The position numbers were made by a program, and so were the translations under genes. A stretch of DNA of 64,000 nt, from the NCBI RefSeq assembly GCF_900186865.1, contig NZ_LT906480.1, forward strand, positions 3,490,001 to 3,554,000. The letters are read 5' to 3'. Source of the stretch: Stenotrophomonas maltophilia (GTDB lineage Bacteria; Pseudomonadota; Gammaproteobacteria; Xanthomonadales; Xanthomonadaceae). A model generated the notes under the pieces. It was not told the origin of the DNA and searched no databases. It saw only the letters and a list, made by a program, of their open reading frames with translations. Positions 35,326 to 44,491 of the stretch are shown here, one piece after another (position 1 is the first letter of the stretch; every line of letters begins with the position of its first letter).

Positions 35326-35430
35326 GGAGGGTGTCCTTGGGGATGCTGTCTGCGAATTTGGACCGTCGGCGACCCTTGCCGCCAGCGGGTGGCCGGATCG
35401 TTCCGGCCTGAATCGGGGATTGCGGTACTA

Positions 35431-35464
35431 CAAAACAAAACCGCGGCGCATCGCTGCGCCGCGG
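35431..35464 (-). terminator. rpsO-pnp intercistronic terminator
   Basis: On the - strand, CCGCGGCGCA, loop GCGA, TGCGCCGCGG, then TTTTGTTTTG. It begins 12 bases after the rpsO stop and matches the known position of the rpsO t1 terminator in E. coli. Confidence 0.9.
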
Positions 35465-35476
35465 GGGATTCGTTGC

Positions 35477-35737
35477 TTAGCGACGCAGGCCAAGCTTCTC
35501 GATCAGGGCCTTGTAGCGCTCGACGTCCTTCTTCTTCAGGTAGTCGAGCAGGCTGCGACGGCGGTTGACCATCTGCAGCAGGCCGCGGCGGCTGTGGTGG
35601 TCCTTCTTGTGGGTCTTGAAGTGGCCGGTCAGCAGTTCGATGCGGGCGGTCAGCAGCGCAACCTGGACTTCCGGGGAGCCGGTGTCAGCCGAGCTGCGCT
35701 TGTTGTCTTCAATGACCTTCTGGGTGTCGATCGACAT
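35477..35737 (-). CDS. rpsO: 30S ribosomal protein S15
   Basis: 86 residues (one fewer than many). [39 protein letters not shown] is the S15 signature; it binds 16S rRNA helices 20-22 and nucleates the platform. AAAGAAAT-type purine box before ATG 35737. 170 bases after truB, with no obvious terminator in that gap. Confidence 0.98.
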   Translation of the reverse strand: MSIDTQKVIEDNKRSSADTGSPEVQVALLTARIELLTGHFKTHKKDHHSRRGLLQMVNRRRSLLDYLKKKDVERYKALIEKLGLRR

Positions 35738-35907
35738 TTCTTTTTCTCTGTGATGCGTGGCCGGCAGGAACGCGCTTCGCGCACCGCCAGGCTCGCCGTG
35801 GACTACGAGGATGAAACCTGCCAGGCAGGCTGCCGGAAAACGGCCGCGAAATTGTAACGGTCGGGGGCTTCCGGGACAAGGACCGGGGCTGAACCGCCCG
35901 GGCCCGG

Positions 35908-36816
35908 TCAGAGGTTGAAACGACGCTGCGGGGCCAGCAGGCCGCTTTCGTCGACCTGGCCCAGGCCCTGGACAGCGTCGTCCGGACCAAACACCGCCAC
36001 CAGGCCACGCGGCCAGGACAGATCGCGCTGGCGCTGGCCGACGCAGAAGCGGTGGGCCTGGTCGGCATCCAGGTCGACCCGCGGGTACTCGGCCAGGCCG
36101 GCCGCCAGCGGCAGCAGCAGCGCGTCCATGCCCGCCTCGTCCCCCGCCTCGACCATCGCCCGCAGCTGGTCCAAGGTGACCATCACCGGCTCACGGAACG
36201 GCTCGACCCAGAGCCGACGCAGTGCGCTGATGTGGGCACCACAGCCCAGCGCCTCGCCCAGGTCGCGGGCCAGGCTGCGGATGTAGGTGCCGGAGCCGCA
36301 GGTCACGCGCAGCCGCAACCGTTCCGGCTGCTGCTCCAGCACCTCGATGGCATGTACCTGCACCTCGCGTTCGGGCGCTTCGATGACATCGCCGCGGCGG
36401 GCCTTCACATACAGCGGCTCACCGCCCTGCTTCAGCGCCGAATAGATCGGGGCACGCTGGCGGATGTTGCCGGTCAGCGCCGCCAGTGCGGCCTGCAGCG
36501 CTTCGGCACTGATGGCCGGCACCGGGCGCTGCAGCAGCACCTGGCCTTCGGCATCGTCGGTATCGGTGGTCTGGCCCAGAACGATCTCGGCGTCGTAGGC
36601 CTTGGCCGAGCCGAGCAGCAGGCCGGCGATCTTGGTTGCCTCGCCGAAGCACAGCGGCAGCAGGCCGGTGGCCAGCGGGTCAAGGCTGCCGGTGTGCCCC
36701 CCTTTCTCGGCGCGGAACAGGCGGCGGGCTACCTGCAGGGCGGCGTTGGAACTCATGCCGGTCGACTTGTCGAGCAGCAGGATGCCATCCAGGCGGCGGA
36801 ACGGAATTCGGGTCAT
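35908..36816 (-). CDS. truB: tRNA pseudouridine-55 synthase
   Basis: 302 residues from ATG 36816 ([24 protein letters not shown]). The catalytic Asp is in [23 protein letters not shown] (about residue 46); [22 protein letters not shown] and [10 protein letters not shown] are further TruB motifs. It modifies U55 in the T-loop of all tRNAs and helps folding. The C-terminus extends beyond the core by ~50 residues as in other proteobacterial TruB. It follows rbfA after ~107 bases containing two SMAG-like palindromes. Confidence 0.97.
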   Translation of the reverse strand: MTRIPFRRLDGILLLDKSTGMSSNAALQVARRLFRAEKGGHTGSLDPLATGLLPLCFGEATKIAGLLLGSAKAYDAEIVLGQTTDTDDAEGQVLLQRPVPAISAEALQAALAALTGNIRQRAPIYSALKQGGEPLYVKARRGDVIEAPEREVQVHAIEVLEQQPERLRLRVTCGSGTYIRSLARDLGEALGCGAHISALRRLWVEPFREPVMVTLDQLRAMVEAGDEAGMDALLLPLAAGLAEYPRVDLDADQAHRFCVGQRQRDLSWPRGLVAVFGPDDAVQGLGQVDESGLLAPQRRFNL

Positions 36817-36827
36817 GGCAGAATTTT

Positions 36828-36916
36828 GTAGGGTCGAGCCATGCTCGACTGCCGCAGCGCGGTCTGCATCAGACATCGCGCAGCCGGAATGCAACAACGC
36901 CGGGCATGCCCGGCGC
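36828..36916. repeat. two SMAG-type palindromes in the rbfA-truB junction
   Basis: 36828-36849 (+, GTAG then GGTCGAGC/GCTCGAC) and 36899-36916 (CGCCGGGC/GCCCGGCG followed by CCAC). Both would be transcribed in the operon. Confidence 0.7.
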
Positions 36917-36923
36917 CACGCGG

Positions 36924-37307
36924 TTATTCTTCGTCGCTCTCGCGACGCTTCTCCGCGGCCAGCGTATCGGGCAGGTCGCGCAGGATGTTGTCGATGTGCT
37001 CACCACGGTCGACCGAGTCGTCGTAGTGGAAATGCAGCTCCGGCACGTGGCGCAGCTTCATCGCGCGGGCCAGGTCCATGCGCAGGCGGTAGCCCAGCTC
37101 CTTCAGGCCGGCCACGGCTTCGGCCGAACGTTCCGGCATCAGCGCGGTGACGAACACCTTGGCATGGGCCATGTCGCGGGTGATTTCCACGTCGGACACG
37201 CTCACCGAGGGCAACCCATGCTCGCGCACGGCGTTGTGCACCAGGGTGCCGAGTTCACGGCGCAGCTGGGCGGAGACACGGTCGGTTCGATGGAAAGTCT
37301 TGGGCAC
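36924..37307 (-). CDS. rbfA: ribosome-binding factor A
   Basis: 127 residues from GTG 37307 (read as [20 protein letters not shown]); AAGAG lies six to seven bases upstream and the sequence start fits the family. Single KH-like domain: [22 protein letters not shown] and [24 protein letters not shown]. It binds the 30S during late 16S maturation and is important in the cold. The C-terminal tail is acidic. Preceded by three SMAG palindromes after infB. Confidence 0.95.
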   Translation of the reverse strand: MPKTFHRTDRVSAQLRRELGTLVHNAVREHGLPSVSVSDVEITRDMAHAKVFVTALMPERSAEAVAGLKELGYRLRMDLARAMKLRHVPELHFHYDDSVDRGEHIDNILRDLPDTLAAEKRRESDEE

Positions 37308-37329
37308 GAGGAGCTCTTGGTTCAGTTGT

Positions 37330-37432
37330 CGCCCGACCAACGGTCGGGCGCTACCTTTGATTCAATTGTCGCCCGACCAAGGGTCGGGCGCTACAGGTCC
37401 ATGGTGGGGCCCGACCGTTGGTCGGGCCACCT
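37330..37432. repeat. three SMAG-type palindromes between infB and rbfA
   Basis: 37330-37354 and 37370-37394 (CGCCCGACC/GGTCGGGCG then CTAC, GTAG on the - strand; loop differs by one base) and 37404-37432 (GGCCCGACC type bounded by GTGG/CCAC). They fill the 132-base gap in the middle of an essential operon. Confidence 0.8.
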
Positions 37433-37439
37433 TGCAGCA

Positions 37440-40085
37440 TTACAGGGTGCGCGGCACTTCGATACGCTCGAAGCACTCGATCTGGTCACCCGGCTTGACG
37501 TCGTTGTAGGCCTTCACCGCGATACCGCACTCGGTACCGTTGCGGACTTCCTCGACGTTCTCCTTGAAGCGACGCAGCGACTCCAGCTCGCCCTCGAAGA
37601 TCACCACGCTGTCGCGCAGCACGCGGATCGGCTTGTTGCGCCTGACCACGCCCTCGATGACCATCGAGCCGGCAACGGCGCCCAGCTTGGAGCTGCGGAA
37701 CACGTCGCGGACCTCGGCGATACCGATGATCTCTTCGCGGATCTCCACGCCCAGCAGACCGGAGGCCACCTGCTTCACCTGATCGATCACGTCATAGATG
37801 ATCGAGAAGTAGCGCAGGTCCACGCCGTTGGATTCGATGATGCGACGGGCCGAAGCATCCGCACGCACGTTGAAGCCGATGACGGTGGCCTTCGAAGCGG
37901 CCGCCGAGTTGGCGTCCGATTCGGTGATGCCGCCCACGCCGGAGTGGATCACGTTGATGCGGATGTCTTCGTTGGACAGTGCCACCAGCGCCTGGCTGAG
38001 GGCCTGCACCGAACCCTGCACGTCGGCCTTGATGACCAGGTTGAGGACCTGCTGGCCCTCGCCCTTGCCCAGGGTCGCCATGATGTCTTCCATGCGGCTG
38101 CCGGCGGTGGCGACCAGACGCGATTCACGGCGCTTGGTCTCACGCTGCTGGGCAACGTCCTTGGCCAGGCGCTCGTCCTCGACCACCACGAAGTCATCAC
38201 CGGCTTCCGGCACGCCGGACAGGCCCAGGACCTGCACCGGGATGGACGGGCCGGCGAACTCCGGCTGCTTGCCGGTTTCGTCGAACAGCGCACGCACGCG
38301 GCCGTACTGGATGCCGCACACCAGGTAGTCGCCCTTCTTCAGGCGACCCTGCTGCACCAGCACGGTAGCGACCGGGCCGCGGCCCTTGTCCAGCGACGAT
38401 TCGATCACCACGCCCGAGGCGCGGCCTTCGTCGACGGCCTTCAGTTCCAGCAGTTCGGCCTGGATCGAGATGGCGTCCAGCAGATCGTCGATGCCCAGGC
38501 CGGTCTTGGCCGAGATCTCCACCATCTGGGTATCACCACCGAAATCTTCGGCCACGACCTGCTCGGACAGCAGTTCGTTCTTGACCCGCATCGGGTCGGC
38601 GTCGGACTTGTCGATCTTGTTGATCGCCACGATCAGCGGCACACCCGCCGAACGGGCGTGCTGGATCGCTTCCTTGGTCTGCGGCATGACGCCGTCATCG
38701 GCGGCCACGACCAGCACCACGATATCGGTCAGCTTGGCGCCGCGGGCACGCATCGAGGTGAAGGCAGCATGGCCCGGGGTATCCAGGAAGCTGATCACGC
38801 CCTTCGGCGTATCAACGTGGTAAGCACCGATGTGCTGGGTGATGCCGCCGGCTTCGCCGGTGGCGACCTTGGTGCGGCGGATGTAATCCAGCAGCGAGGT
38901 CTTGCCGTGGTCGACGTGGCCCATGATGGTGACCACCGGCGGACGCTGGGTGGCTTCGCCCTGGTTTTCACCGGTCGAGGCCAGCAGTGCGTCCTCGGCG
39001 TCGTTGTCGTTGGCACGGATCGCCTTGTGGCCGAGTTCTTCGGTCACCAGCGCGGCGGTGTCGTGGTCGATGGACTGGGTGATGGTGGCCATCACGCCCA
39101 TCTTGAACAGCGCCTTGACCACCTCGCCGCCCTTCAGCGCGAGCTTCTGCGCCAGGTCGGCCACGGTGATCGTGTCGCCGATCGCCACTTCACGCACCAC
39201 CGGCGCGGTCGGACGCTCGAAGGCGTGCGGACCGGCATTGTTGCCACCGCGCGACATGTCGCGACGGCCACCGGCCTGGTTACGGCCACCCGGCCGACCA
39301 CGGGTGTTGCTGTTGTTGCTGTTGCCACGACGCGCACGGTCGGCAGCCGACAGATGCATCTGGCCGGCGAAACGGTCGCCCGGGCCACGCTCGTTGCGCG
39401 GCGCGCTGCGGTTGTTGCGGTCGTCGTTGCGCGGCGGCGGCGGCGCACTGCGCGGCGCAGCCGGAGCGGCGGCCGGCGTGCGCGGCGGACGCGGCGCGGT
39501 TTCATCGATCGGAGCGCGCTTGGGCTTGGTGGCCGCCAGTGCCTCGGCAGCCTTGGCGGCGGCCGCAGCTTCCTCGGCAGCCTTCTTCTCGGCCTCTGCG
39601 CGTTCCTTGGCCGCAATCTCTTCCTCACGGGCACGGACGATGGCTTCGTCGCGCAGACGATCCTTCTCGGCCAGGGCCTGCTGTTCGGCGAGGTTGCGGG
39701 CGCGCGACTCTTCCAGCTTGCGCAGGATGTCGGCGCGCTCTTCGTCCGGCGTCATGGCGCGCGCACCATCCTTGACGTAGGTGCGCTTCTGGCGCACCTC
39801 GACATTCACGGTCGTCTTGCTGCGACCGGAATTGACCGTCACTTCCTGCTGCTTCCGGCGGTTGAGCGTGATCTTCTTTGCAGACTGATCGCTCTCTTCC
39901 GGGGCCTGCTCGGGCTTGCCGTGCGAACGACGAAGGAAGCCCAGGAGCTTCACCTTCTCGGAGCTGGTCACGACCTGGTCGGGACCGCTGAACTTCATGC
40001 CGGCACCGGCCAGCTGTTCCAGCAGTTTTTCGACCGGCGTGTTGACCAGTTCGGCAAGCTTGCGGATGGTGGTTTGCTGCGACAT
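37440..40085 (-). CDS. infB: translation initiation factor IF-2
   Basis: 881 residues. N-terminal IF2-N ([25 protein letters not shown]), a long charged Ala/Glu/Arg linker (about 90-280) with a Gly/Arg/Asn patch ([14 protein letters not shown]), then the GTPase: G1 [13 protein letters not shown]3 DTPGHAAF, G4 NKIDK, followed by beta barrels and the fMet-tRNA-binding C2 domain ending [10 protein letters not shown]. It brings initiator tRNA to the 30S and promotes subunit joining. 92 bases after nusA. The initiator tRNA genes are at the head of the same cluster. Confidence 0.98.
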   Translation of the reverse strand: MSQQTTIRKLAELVNTPVEKLLEQLAGAGMKFSGPDQVVTSSEKVKLLGFLRRSHGKPEQAPEESDQSAKKITLNRRKQQEVTVNSGRSKTTVNVEVRQKRTYVKDGARAMTPDEERADILRKLEESRARNLAEQQALAEKDRLRDEAIVRAREEEIAAKERAEAEKKAAEEAAAAAKAAEALAATKPKRAPIDETAPRPPRTPAAAPAAPRSAPPPPRNDDRNNRSAPRNERGPGDRFAGQMHLSAADRARRGNSNNSNTRGRPGGRNQAGGRRDMSRGGNNAGPHAFERPTAPVVREVAIGDTITVADLAQKLALKGGEVVKALFKMGVMATITQSIDHDTAALVTEELGHKAIRANDNDAEDALLASTGENQGEATQRPPVVTIMGHVDHGKTSLLDYIRRTKVATGEAGGITQHIGAYHVDTPKGVISFLDTPGHAAFTSMRARGAKLTDIVVLVVAADDGVMPQTKEAIQHARSAGVPLIVAINKIDKSDADPMRVKNELLSEQVVAEDFGGDTQMVEISAKTGLGIDDLLDAISIQAELLELKAVDEGRASGVVIESSLDKGRGPVATVLVQQGRLKKGDYLVCGIQYGRVRALFDETGKQPEFAGPSIPVQVLGLSGVPEAGDDFVVVEDERLAKDVAQQRETKRRESRLVATAGSRMEDIMATLGKGEGQQVLNLVIKADVQGSVQALSQALVALSNEDIRINVIHSGVGGITESDANSAAASKATVIGFNVRADASARRIIESNGVDLRYFSIIYDVIDQVKQVASGLLGVEIREEIIGIAEVRDVFRSSKLGAVAGSMVIEGVVRRNKPIRVLRDSVVIFEGELESLRRFKENVEEVRNGTECGIAVKAYNDVKPGDQIECFERIEVPRTL

Positions 40086-40177
40086 TCGGATCCTATGATC
40101 TTGTGGGCGCCCCCCCGCATCTGGAGGTGGCGCGGATTCTACGCCCTGAGCGGCTCAGGGCCCTGTTCATTGCCGGC

Positions 40178-41689
40178 TCATTCGCCGCGTTCCAGTCGGG
40201 CGATCTCTTCGGCACGGGCGGCCAGGATCAGCGCAGCGGCGCGCGCCTGATCCAGTCCTTCGATGCCGAAGTCCATGACCTCGTCGGCGGCCAGGTCGGA
40301 CAGGTCCTCGCTGGTACGCACGCCGTGGCCGGCCAGCGCATATGCGGTGGCTTCGTCCATGCCCTTCAGGGACAGCAGGTCCTGCGCCGGCTGGCCGTCT
40401 TCAAGGCCTTCTTCGACTGCCAGGGCCTCATTGAGCAGCGCATCGCGGGCACGAGCGCGCAGCTCTTCGACGATGTCTTCGTCGAAACCTTCCACGGCCA
40501 GCAGTTCGCCGACCGGGACATATGCGATTTCCTCGACGGTGCCGAAGCCTTCGCTGACCAGGATGCCGGCGATTTCCTCGTCCACTTCCAGCTTGTCCAT
40601 GAACAGCTGGCGGGCCGAAGCCTGCTCGGCCTCCGACTTGGCGGTGACCTGGTCCTGGGTCATCACGTTGAGCTGCCAGCCGGTCAGGCGGCTGGCCAGG
40701 CGCACGTTCTGGCCGCCCTTGCCGATCGCCTGGGCCAGGCGGTCTTCGGCAACGGCCAGGTCCATCGAGTGCTTGTCTTCATCGACGATGATCGACTGCA
40801 CTTCGGCCGGCGCCATCGCGTTGATGACGAAGTTGGCCGGGTTGTCGTTCCACAGCACGATGTCCACGCGCTCGCCATTGAGCTCGTTGGACACGGCCTG
40901 CACGCGCGAACCGCGCATGCCGATGCAGGCACCGATCGGATCGGTGCGCTGGTCGTGGGCGAGCACGGCGATCTTGGCGCGGTCGCCCGGATCACGGGCG
41001 CAGGCCTTGATTTCCACCAGGCCCTGGCCGACTTCCGGCACTTCCAGCTTGAACAGCTCGATCATGAATTCCGGGGCGGCGCGGCTGATGAACAGCTGCG
41101 GGCCACGGGGTTCCGAACGGACTTCGGCCAGGTAGCCGCGCACGCGGTCACCGGCGCGCAGCACGTCGCGCGGAATGCCCTTGTCCTTCGGAATGAAGCC
41201 TTCGGCATTGCCACCGAGGTCGACATAGATGTTGCCGCGCTCGGCGCGCTTGACCACACCGGTGATCAGTTCGCCGACGCGATCCTTCCACGCATCCACG
41301 ACCTGCTGGCGCTCGGCTTCGCGCACGCGCTGGACGATGACCTGCTTGGCGGCCTGGGCGGCGATGCGGCCGAAGTCCGGGTTCTCGATCTGCTCTTCGA
41401 TGTAGTCGCCGACGTCCACGCCTTCGGCTTCGTCGACGGCGTCCATCAGGCGGATCTGGCGGTCCGGCGATTCCATGACCACGTCGTCGGCCACCACTTC
41501 CCAGCGGCGGAAGGTTTCGTAGCTGCCATCCTTGTGGTCGATGACCACGCGGGTCAGCACTTCCTCGTCGGGATAGCGCTTCTTCGCTGCCGAGGCCAGG
41601 GCGGCCTCGATGGCATCGAAGATCACTTCACGCGGCACGCCCTTCTCGTTGGCGACCGCGTCGACTACCAGCAACAGTTCCTTGCTCAT
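40178..41689 (-). CDS. nusA: transcription termination/antitermination factor NusA
   Basis: 503 residues. N-terminal RNA polymerase-binding domain (MSKELLLVVDAVANEKGVPREVIFDAIEAAL), S1 (about 135-200, TGVVKRAERGNIYVDLGGNAEGFIPK), KH1 and KH2 (DPIGACIGMRGSRVQAVSNELNGERVDIV; AIGKGGQNVRLASRLTGW), then two acidic repeats to the C-terminus. It controls pausing, Rho and intrinsic termination and rRNA antitermination. Four bases after rimP. Confidence 0.98.
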   Translation of the reverse strand: MSKELLLVVDAVANEKGVPREVIFDAIEAALASAAKKRYPDEEVLTRVVIDHKDGSYETFRRWEVVADDVVMESPDRQIRLMDAVDEAEGVDVGDYIEEQIENPDFGRIAAQAAKQVIVQRVREAERQQVVDAWKDRVGELITGVVKRAERGNIYVDLGGNAEGFIPKDKGIPRDVLRAGDRVRGYLAEVRSEPRGPQLFISRAAPEFMIELFKLEVPEVGQGLVEIKACARDPGDRAKIAVLAHDQRTDPIGACIGMRGSRVQAVSNELNGERVDIVLWNDNPANFVINAMAPAEVQSIIVDEDKHSMDLAVAEDRLAQAIGKGGQNVRLASRLTGWQLNVMTQDQVTAKSEAEQASARQLFMDKLEVDEEIAGILVSEGFGTVEEIAYVPVGELLAVEGFDEDIVEELRARARDALLNEALAVEEGLEDGQPAQDLLSLKGMDEATAYALAGHGVRTSEDLSDLAADEVMDFGIEGLDQARAAALILAARAEEIARLERGE

Positions 41690-41693
41690 TGGC

Positions 41694-42284
41694 TCACTCC
41701 GCGCGCGGCTTCTTTGCCGCCGGCTCGTTGGAAGAAGAATTCGTGTTCGGCTTCGGACGCTTCGGCGCCGGACCGGTCGGCTTGCTCGGGGCCAGCCCCA
41801 GCGCCACCCAGTCGGGCATGATCCGTGCCTTGTCGATGTTGTCGGCCGACACCACCACTTCGGTCTTGTCGACGATGAAGGTGATGGTGCCTGCGGCCTC
41901 GTCGGTTGCCTCGATACGGCCCTGCAGGCGACGACGGTTGTCCTGCGGCAGCTTCAGCGTGACCTTGGCCGATTCGCCCTGGTGGCGAGCGAACTGCTCC
42001 AGGTTGAACAGCGGGCGATCCACGCCCGGCGAGGACACTTCCAGCGTGTAATTGCCGCTGATGGGGTCTTCGACGTCCAGCTGCGCCGACACTTCGCGGC
42101 TGACCCGCTCACAGTCGTCGACATTGATGATGCGCTCGGGCTGTTCAGCCAGCGGCACGTCGATGTAAAGGCGCAGGGTCGCACCGCCGGGGGCCGGCAG
42201 ATACTCAACGCCCAGCAGCTCCAGGCCCAGCGACACAACTGTCGGGGCGAGCAGATTCGCGATGTCGGTTGCCTTGTCGCTCAC
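41694..42284 (-). CDS. rimP: ribosome maturation factor RimP
   Basis: 196 residues. Two-domain Rim[48 protein letters not shown] (the conserved SSPGxDRPL motif), and an SH3-like C-domain. The last ~40 residues are a Pro/Lys/Ser-rich tail ([24 protein letters not shown]) longer than in E. coli. Needed for 30S maturation. First protein gene after the two tRNA-fMet genes; a hairpin (42354-42375) and other GC palindromes lie in its leader. Confidence 0.96.
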   Translation of the reverse strand: MSDKATDIANLLAPTVVSLGLELLGVEYLPAPGGATLRLYIDVPLAEQPERIINVDDCERVSREVSAQLDVEDPISGNYTLEVSSPGVDRPLFNLEQFARHQGESAKVTLKLPQDNRRRLQGRIEATDEAAGTITFIVDKTEVVVSADNIDKARIMPDWVALGLAPSKPTGPAPKRPKPNTNSSSNEPAAKKPRAE

Positions 42285-42353
42285 AGCCTGCCTTGATCTC
42301 TTGGTTGGGTGCCGGCCTTGGCCGGCGTGAAAACATGACGCCCCGGAAACGAC

Positions 42354-42375
42354 AAAGGGCCCGCTGGGCCCCTTT
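42354..42375 (-). terminator. hairpin in the rimP leader
   Basis: AAAGGGCCC, loop GCT, GGGCCCCTTT. On the - strand it is followed by TTTGTCG, a short T tract, so it is probably a leaky terminator or NusA-responsive site between the tRNA genes and rimP. Confidence 0.45.
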
Positions 42376-42536
42376 TCCGGAAAGACTCCGGTGACTGGAT
42401 TCCGGTTGCAACCTGCAGTGCCTGCCGGTTGCGGCCCTCCTTCCGGGTCCGGACTCCCGCCGGGAGGCCGCCTTCAGGGGTACTGCTAGGCCGCTGATGA
42501 TAGCGGCTGCACCGCGCTGGTGCAAGGTGCGGACCT

Positions 42537-42576
42537 GGGGTCAGATCCCTTTCCCGCGGAGAAGGGATCTGACCCC
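42537..42576. repeat. 15-bp perfect inverted repeat
   Basis: GGGGTCAGATCCCTT (42537-42551) and its exact complement (42562-42576) around a 10-base loop. No T tract on either side. It lies between the second tRNA-fMet terminator and rimP. Confidence 0.75.
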
Positions 42577-42605
42577 GATCACGCAGAAACGACGCAGCCA
42601 CCCAA

Positions 42606-42639
42606 AGAAAAACGCCTTCGAAGCAGGACTTCGAAGGCG
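42606..42639 (-). terminator. terminator after the tRNA-fMet pair
   Basis: On the - strand, CGCCTTCGAAG, 5-base loop, CTTCGAAGGCG, then TTTTTCTTT. It starts 12 bases past the tRNA 3' end, so rimP transcription depends on read-through or another promoter. Confidence 0.9.
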
Positions 42640-42650
42640 ATCTCTTTACT

Positions 42651-42727
42651 TGGTAGCGGGGGCAGGATTTGAACCTGCGACCTTCGGGTTATGAGCCCGA
42701 CGAGCTGCCAGACTGCTCCACCCCGCA
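42651..42727 (-). tRNA. initiator tRNA-fMet (CAT), copy 2
   Basis: 77 nt, sequence identical to the copy at 42810-42886 as far as read. The anticodon stem carries three G-C pairs before the loop (GGG-CTCATAA-CCC), the initiator hallmark, and position 1 does not pair with 72 (T against T). CCA is encoded. Confidence 0.97.
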
Positions 42728-42809
42728 TCAGAAGCGGAATTATGAGCTTTGGCTCCAAAAAATGCAAGCTTTCCCTCATTCATCAAACCGGTTGGCGCCG
42801 ATCTGAGGT

Positions 42810-42886
42810 TGGTAGCGGGGGCAGGATTTGAACCTGCGACCTTCGGGTTATGAGCCCGACGAGCTGCCAGACTGCTCCACCCCGCA
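42810..42886 (-). tRNA. initiator tRNA-fMet (CAT), copy 1
   Basis: 77 nt; same features as copy 2, 82 bases upstream of it on the same transcript, ~96 bases after a strong promoter. Initiator tRNA heading the rimP-nusA-infB cluster is the arrangement known as metY-rimP-nusA in E. coli. Confidence 0.97.
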
Positions 42887-42981
42887 CCGGAAGTGTTTGA
42901 ACTGCTGCCCTGCTCTCTTTCGAGGAGGGCTACCGCAACGATGTTCTGGCTGAACCGCTGCAGTGACAACTCAGGCTGCGC

Positions 42982-43012
42982 ATATTACACGAATCGCGCA
43001 GCTTTGTGTCAA
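42982..43012 (-). promoter_or_regulatory. strong sigma-70 promoter for tRNA-fMet/rimP operon
   Basis: On the - strand, perfect TTGACA (43012-43007), 17-base spacer, TGTAAT (42989-42984), overlapping TAATAT (42987-42982). It lies immediately after the nuoN stop and before the first tRNA-fMet. Confidence 0.8.
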
Positions 43013-43015
43013 CTT

Positions 43016-44482
43016 TTATGCAAGATGCGCAAATGCCTGCTGGCACCAGACCATGATCGGGTTCCAGGCCAGGCCCAGCGCCAGCAGCGCCAGCGCGTTC
43101 ACGCCCAGCACCAGGCCCAGCACGCGGTCGTTGCTGCGCGGCATGGCCTCGCCCACCGGCTCATCGAAGTACATGACCTTGATGACGCGCAGGTAGTAGA
43201 AGCAGCCGACCACGGCACACAGCACGCCGAGGATGGCCAGCCACAGCAGGCCCCCGTTGACGGCCGCGCCCAGCACCGCCAGCTTGGTCCAGAAGCCCAG
43301 GAACGGCGGAATGCCGGCCAGCGACGCCATGATGCACAGCACCAGGCCGGCCATCCACGGGTTGCGGGCATTGAGGCCCTTGAAGTCCTCGATGTTCTCG
43401 GCTTCGAAACCGGCACGCGACAGCGCGATGATCGCGCCGAAGGCGGCGGTGGACATGATGGCGTAGGCCAGTGCGTAGAACAGCGCGGCGGCATAGCCCT
43501 GCGCGCCACCACCGGCGACGCCCATCAGCAGGAAGCCGATATGCGAGACGGTGGAGAACGCCAGCATGCGCTTGAGGTTGCTCTGCGCGATGGCCATCAG
43601 GTTGCCGATGACCAGCGAAACCGCGGCCAGGCCGGCAATCAGCAGCTGCAGTTCAGTCGACAGCGGGCCCACGCCCATTTCCAGCAGGCGGTAGGCCATG
43701 CCGAAGGCGGCCAGCTTCGGCGCCGAGCTGATGAACAGTGCGATCGGTGCCGGGGCACCCTGGTACACGTCCGGCAGCCACATGTGGAACGGCGCGGCAC
43801 CCAGCTTGAAGGCGACGCCGGCGATCATGAACACCGCACCGGTGATCAGCAGCACGCGCTCTTCCGAGTGCGGGATGGCCTCACGGATGACGTCCAGGTG
43901 CAGGCTGCCGGTGGCGCCGTAGATCAGCGACATGCCGTACAGCAGCAGGCCCGAGGCCAGCGAACCCAGCACGATGTACTTCATCGCCGCTTCCGAGGCC
44001 AGGCCGTTCTCACGGTTGCTGGCAACCAGCGCGTAGGAGCACAGCGCCAGCAGTTCCAGGCCCAGGTAGACCATCAGCAGGCTGCCGGCCGAGACCAGGA
44101 TCATCATGCCGGCGGTGCCGAACAGGATCAGCACCGGGATCTCGCCCTGGAACAGGTTGCGGTCACGCAGGTAACGCCAGCCGTAGACCAGGGTCAGGCC
44201 GCTGAGCAGCACGATCCCGGTCTTCATCACGTCCGCGGCGGTATCGCGCACGAACATGCCATGGAAGACCTCCCCCTGCCCGCCCACGCCAGTGGCCAGC
44301 ATGAACAGCACCACGGCCAGCGCAGCGAGCGAGAACAGGTGGGTGACGATCTTGTTCCGGTTGCTGACGAACAGGTCGAGGATCATCAGGGCGAAGGCGC
44401 TGCCGATCAGCACCAGCTCGGGAGCGAGCGGTGGCAGGTCAGCGGCGGTCAATGGCAGCAGCGGCGAGGTGGTCATCATCAA
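43016..44482 (-). CDS. nuoN: NADH-quinone oxidoreductase subunit N
   Basis: 488 residues, 14 membrane helices of the Mrp-antiporter type. Proton-channel residues: Glu in YLGLELLALCSYALVAS, Lys in VAFKLGAAPFHMWLPDVYQGAP and Lys in LKRMLAFSTVSHIGFLL. It is one of three antiporter-like pumps in the membrane arm of complex I. Last nuo gene; ten bases after nuoM. Confidence 0.97.
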   Translation of the reverse strand: MMMTTSPLLPLTAADLPPLAPELVLIGSAFALMILDLFVSNRNKIVTHLFSLAALAVVLFMLATGVGGQGEVFHGMFVRDTAADVMKTGIVLLSGLTLVYGWRYLRDRNLFQGEIPVLILFGTAGMMILVSAGSLLMVYLGLELLALCSYALVASNRENGLASEAAMKYIVLGSLASGLLLYGMSLIYGATGSLHLDVIREAIPHSEERVLLITGAVFMIAGVAFKLGAAPFHMWLPDVYQGAPAPIALFISSAPKLAAFGMAYRLLEMGVGPLSTELQLLIAGLAAVSLVIGNLMAIAQSNLKRMLAFSTVSHIGFLLMGVAGGGAQGYAAALFYALAYAIMSTAAFGAIIALSRAGFEAENIEDFKGLNARNPWMAGLVLCIMASLAGIPPFLGFWTKLAVLGAAVNGGLLWLAILGVLCAVVGCFYYLRVIKVMYFDEPVGEAMPRSNDRVLGLVLGVNALALLALGLAWNPIMVWCQQAFAHLA

Positions 44483-44491
44483 ATCCTGGAA

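Noticed and set aside
42537..42576. Intrinsic terminator
   Set aside because: Strong stem but no T tract on either strand.
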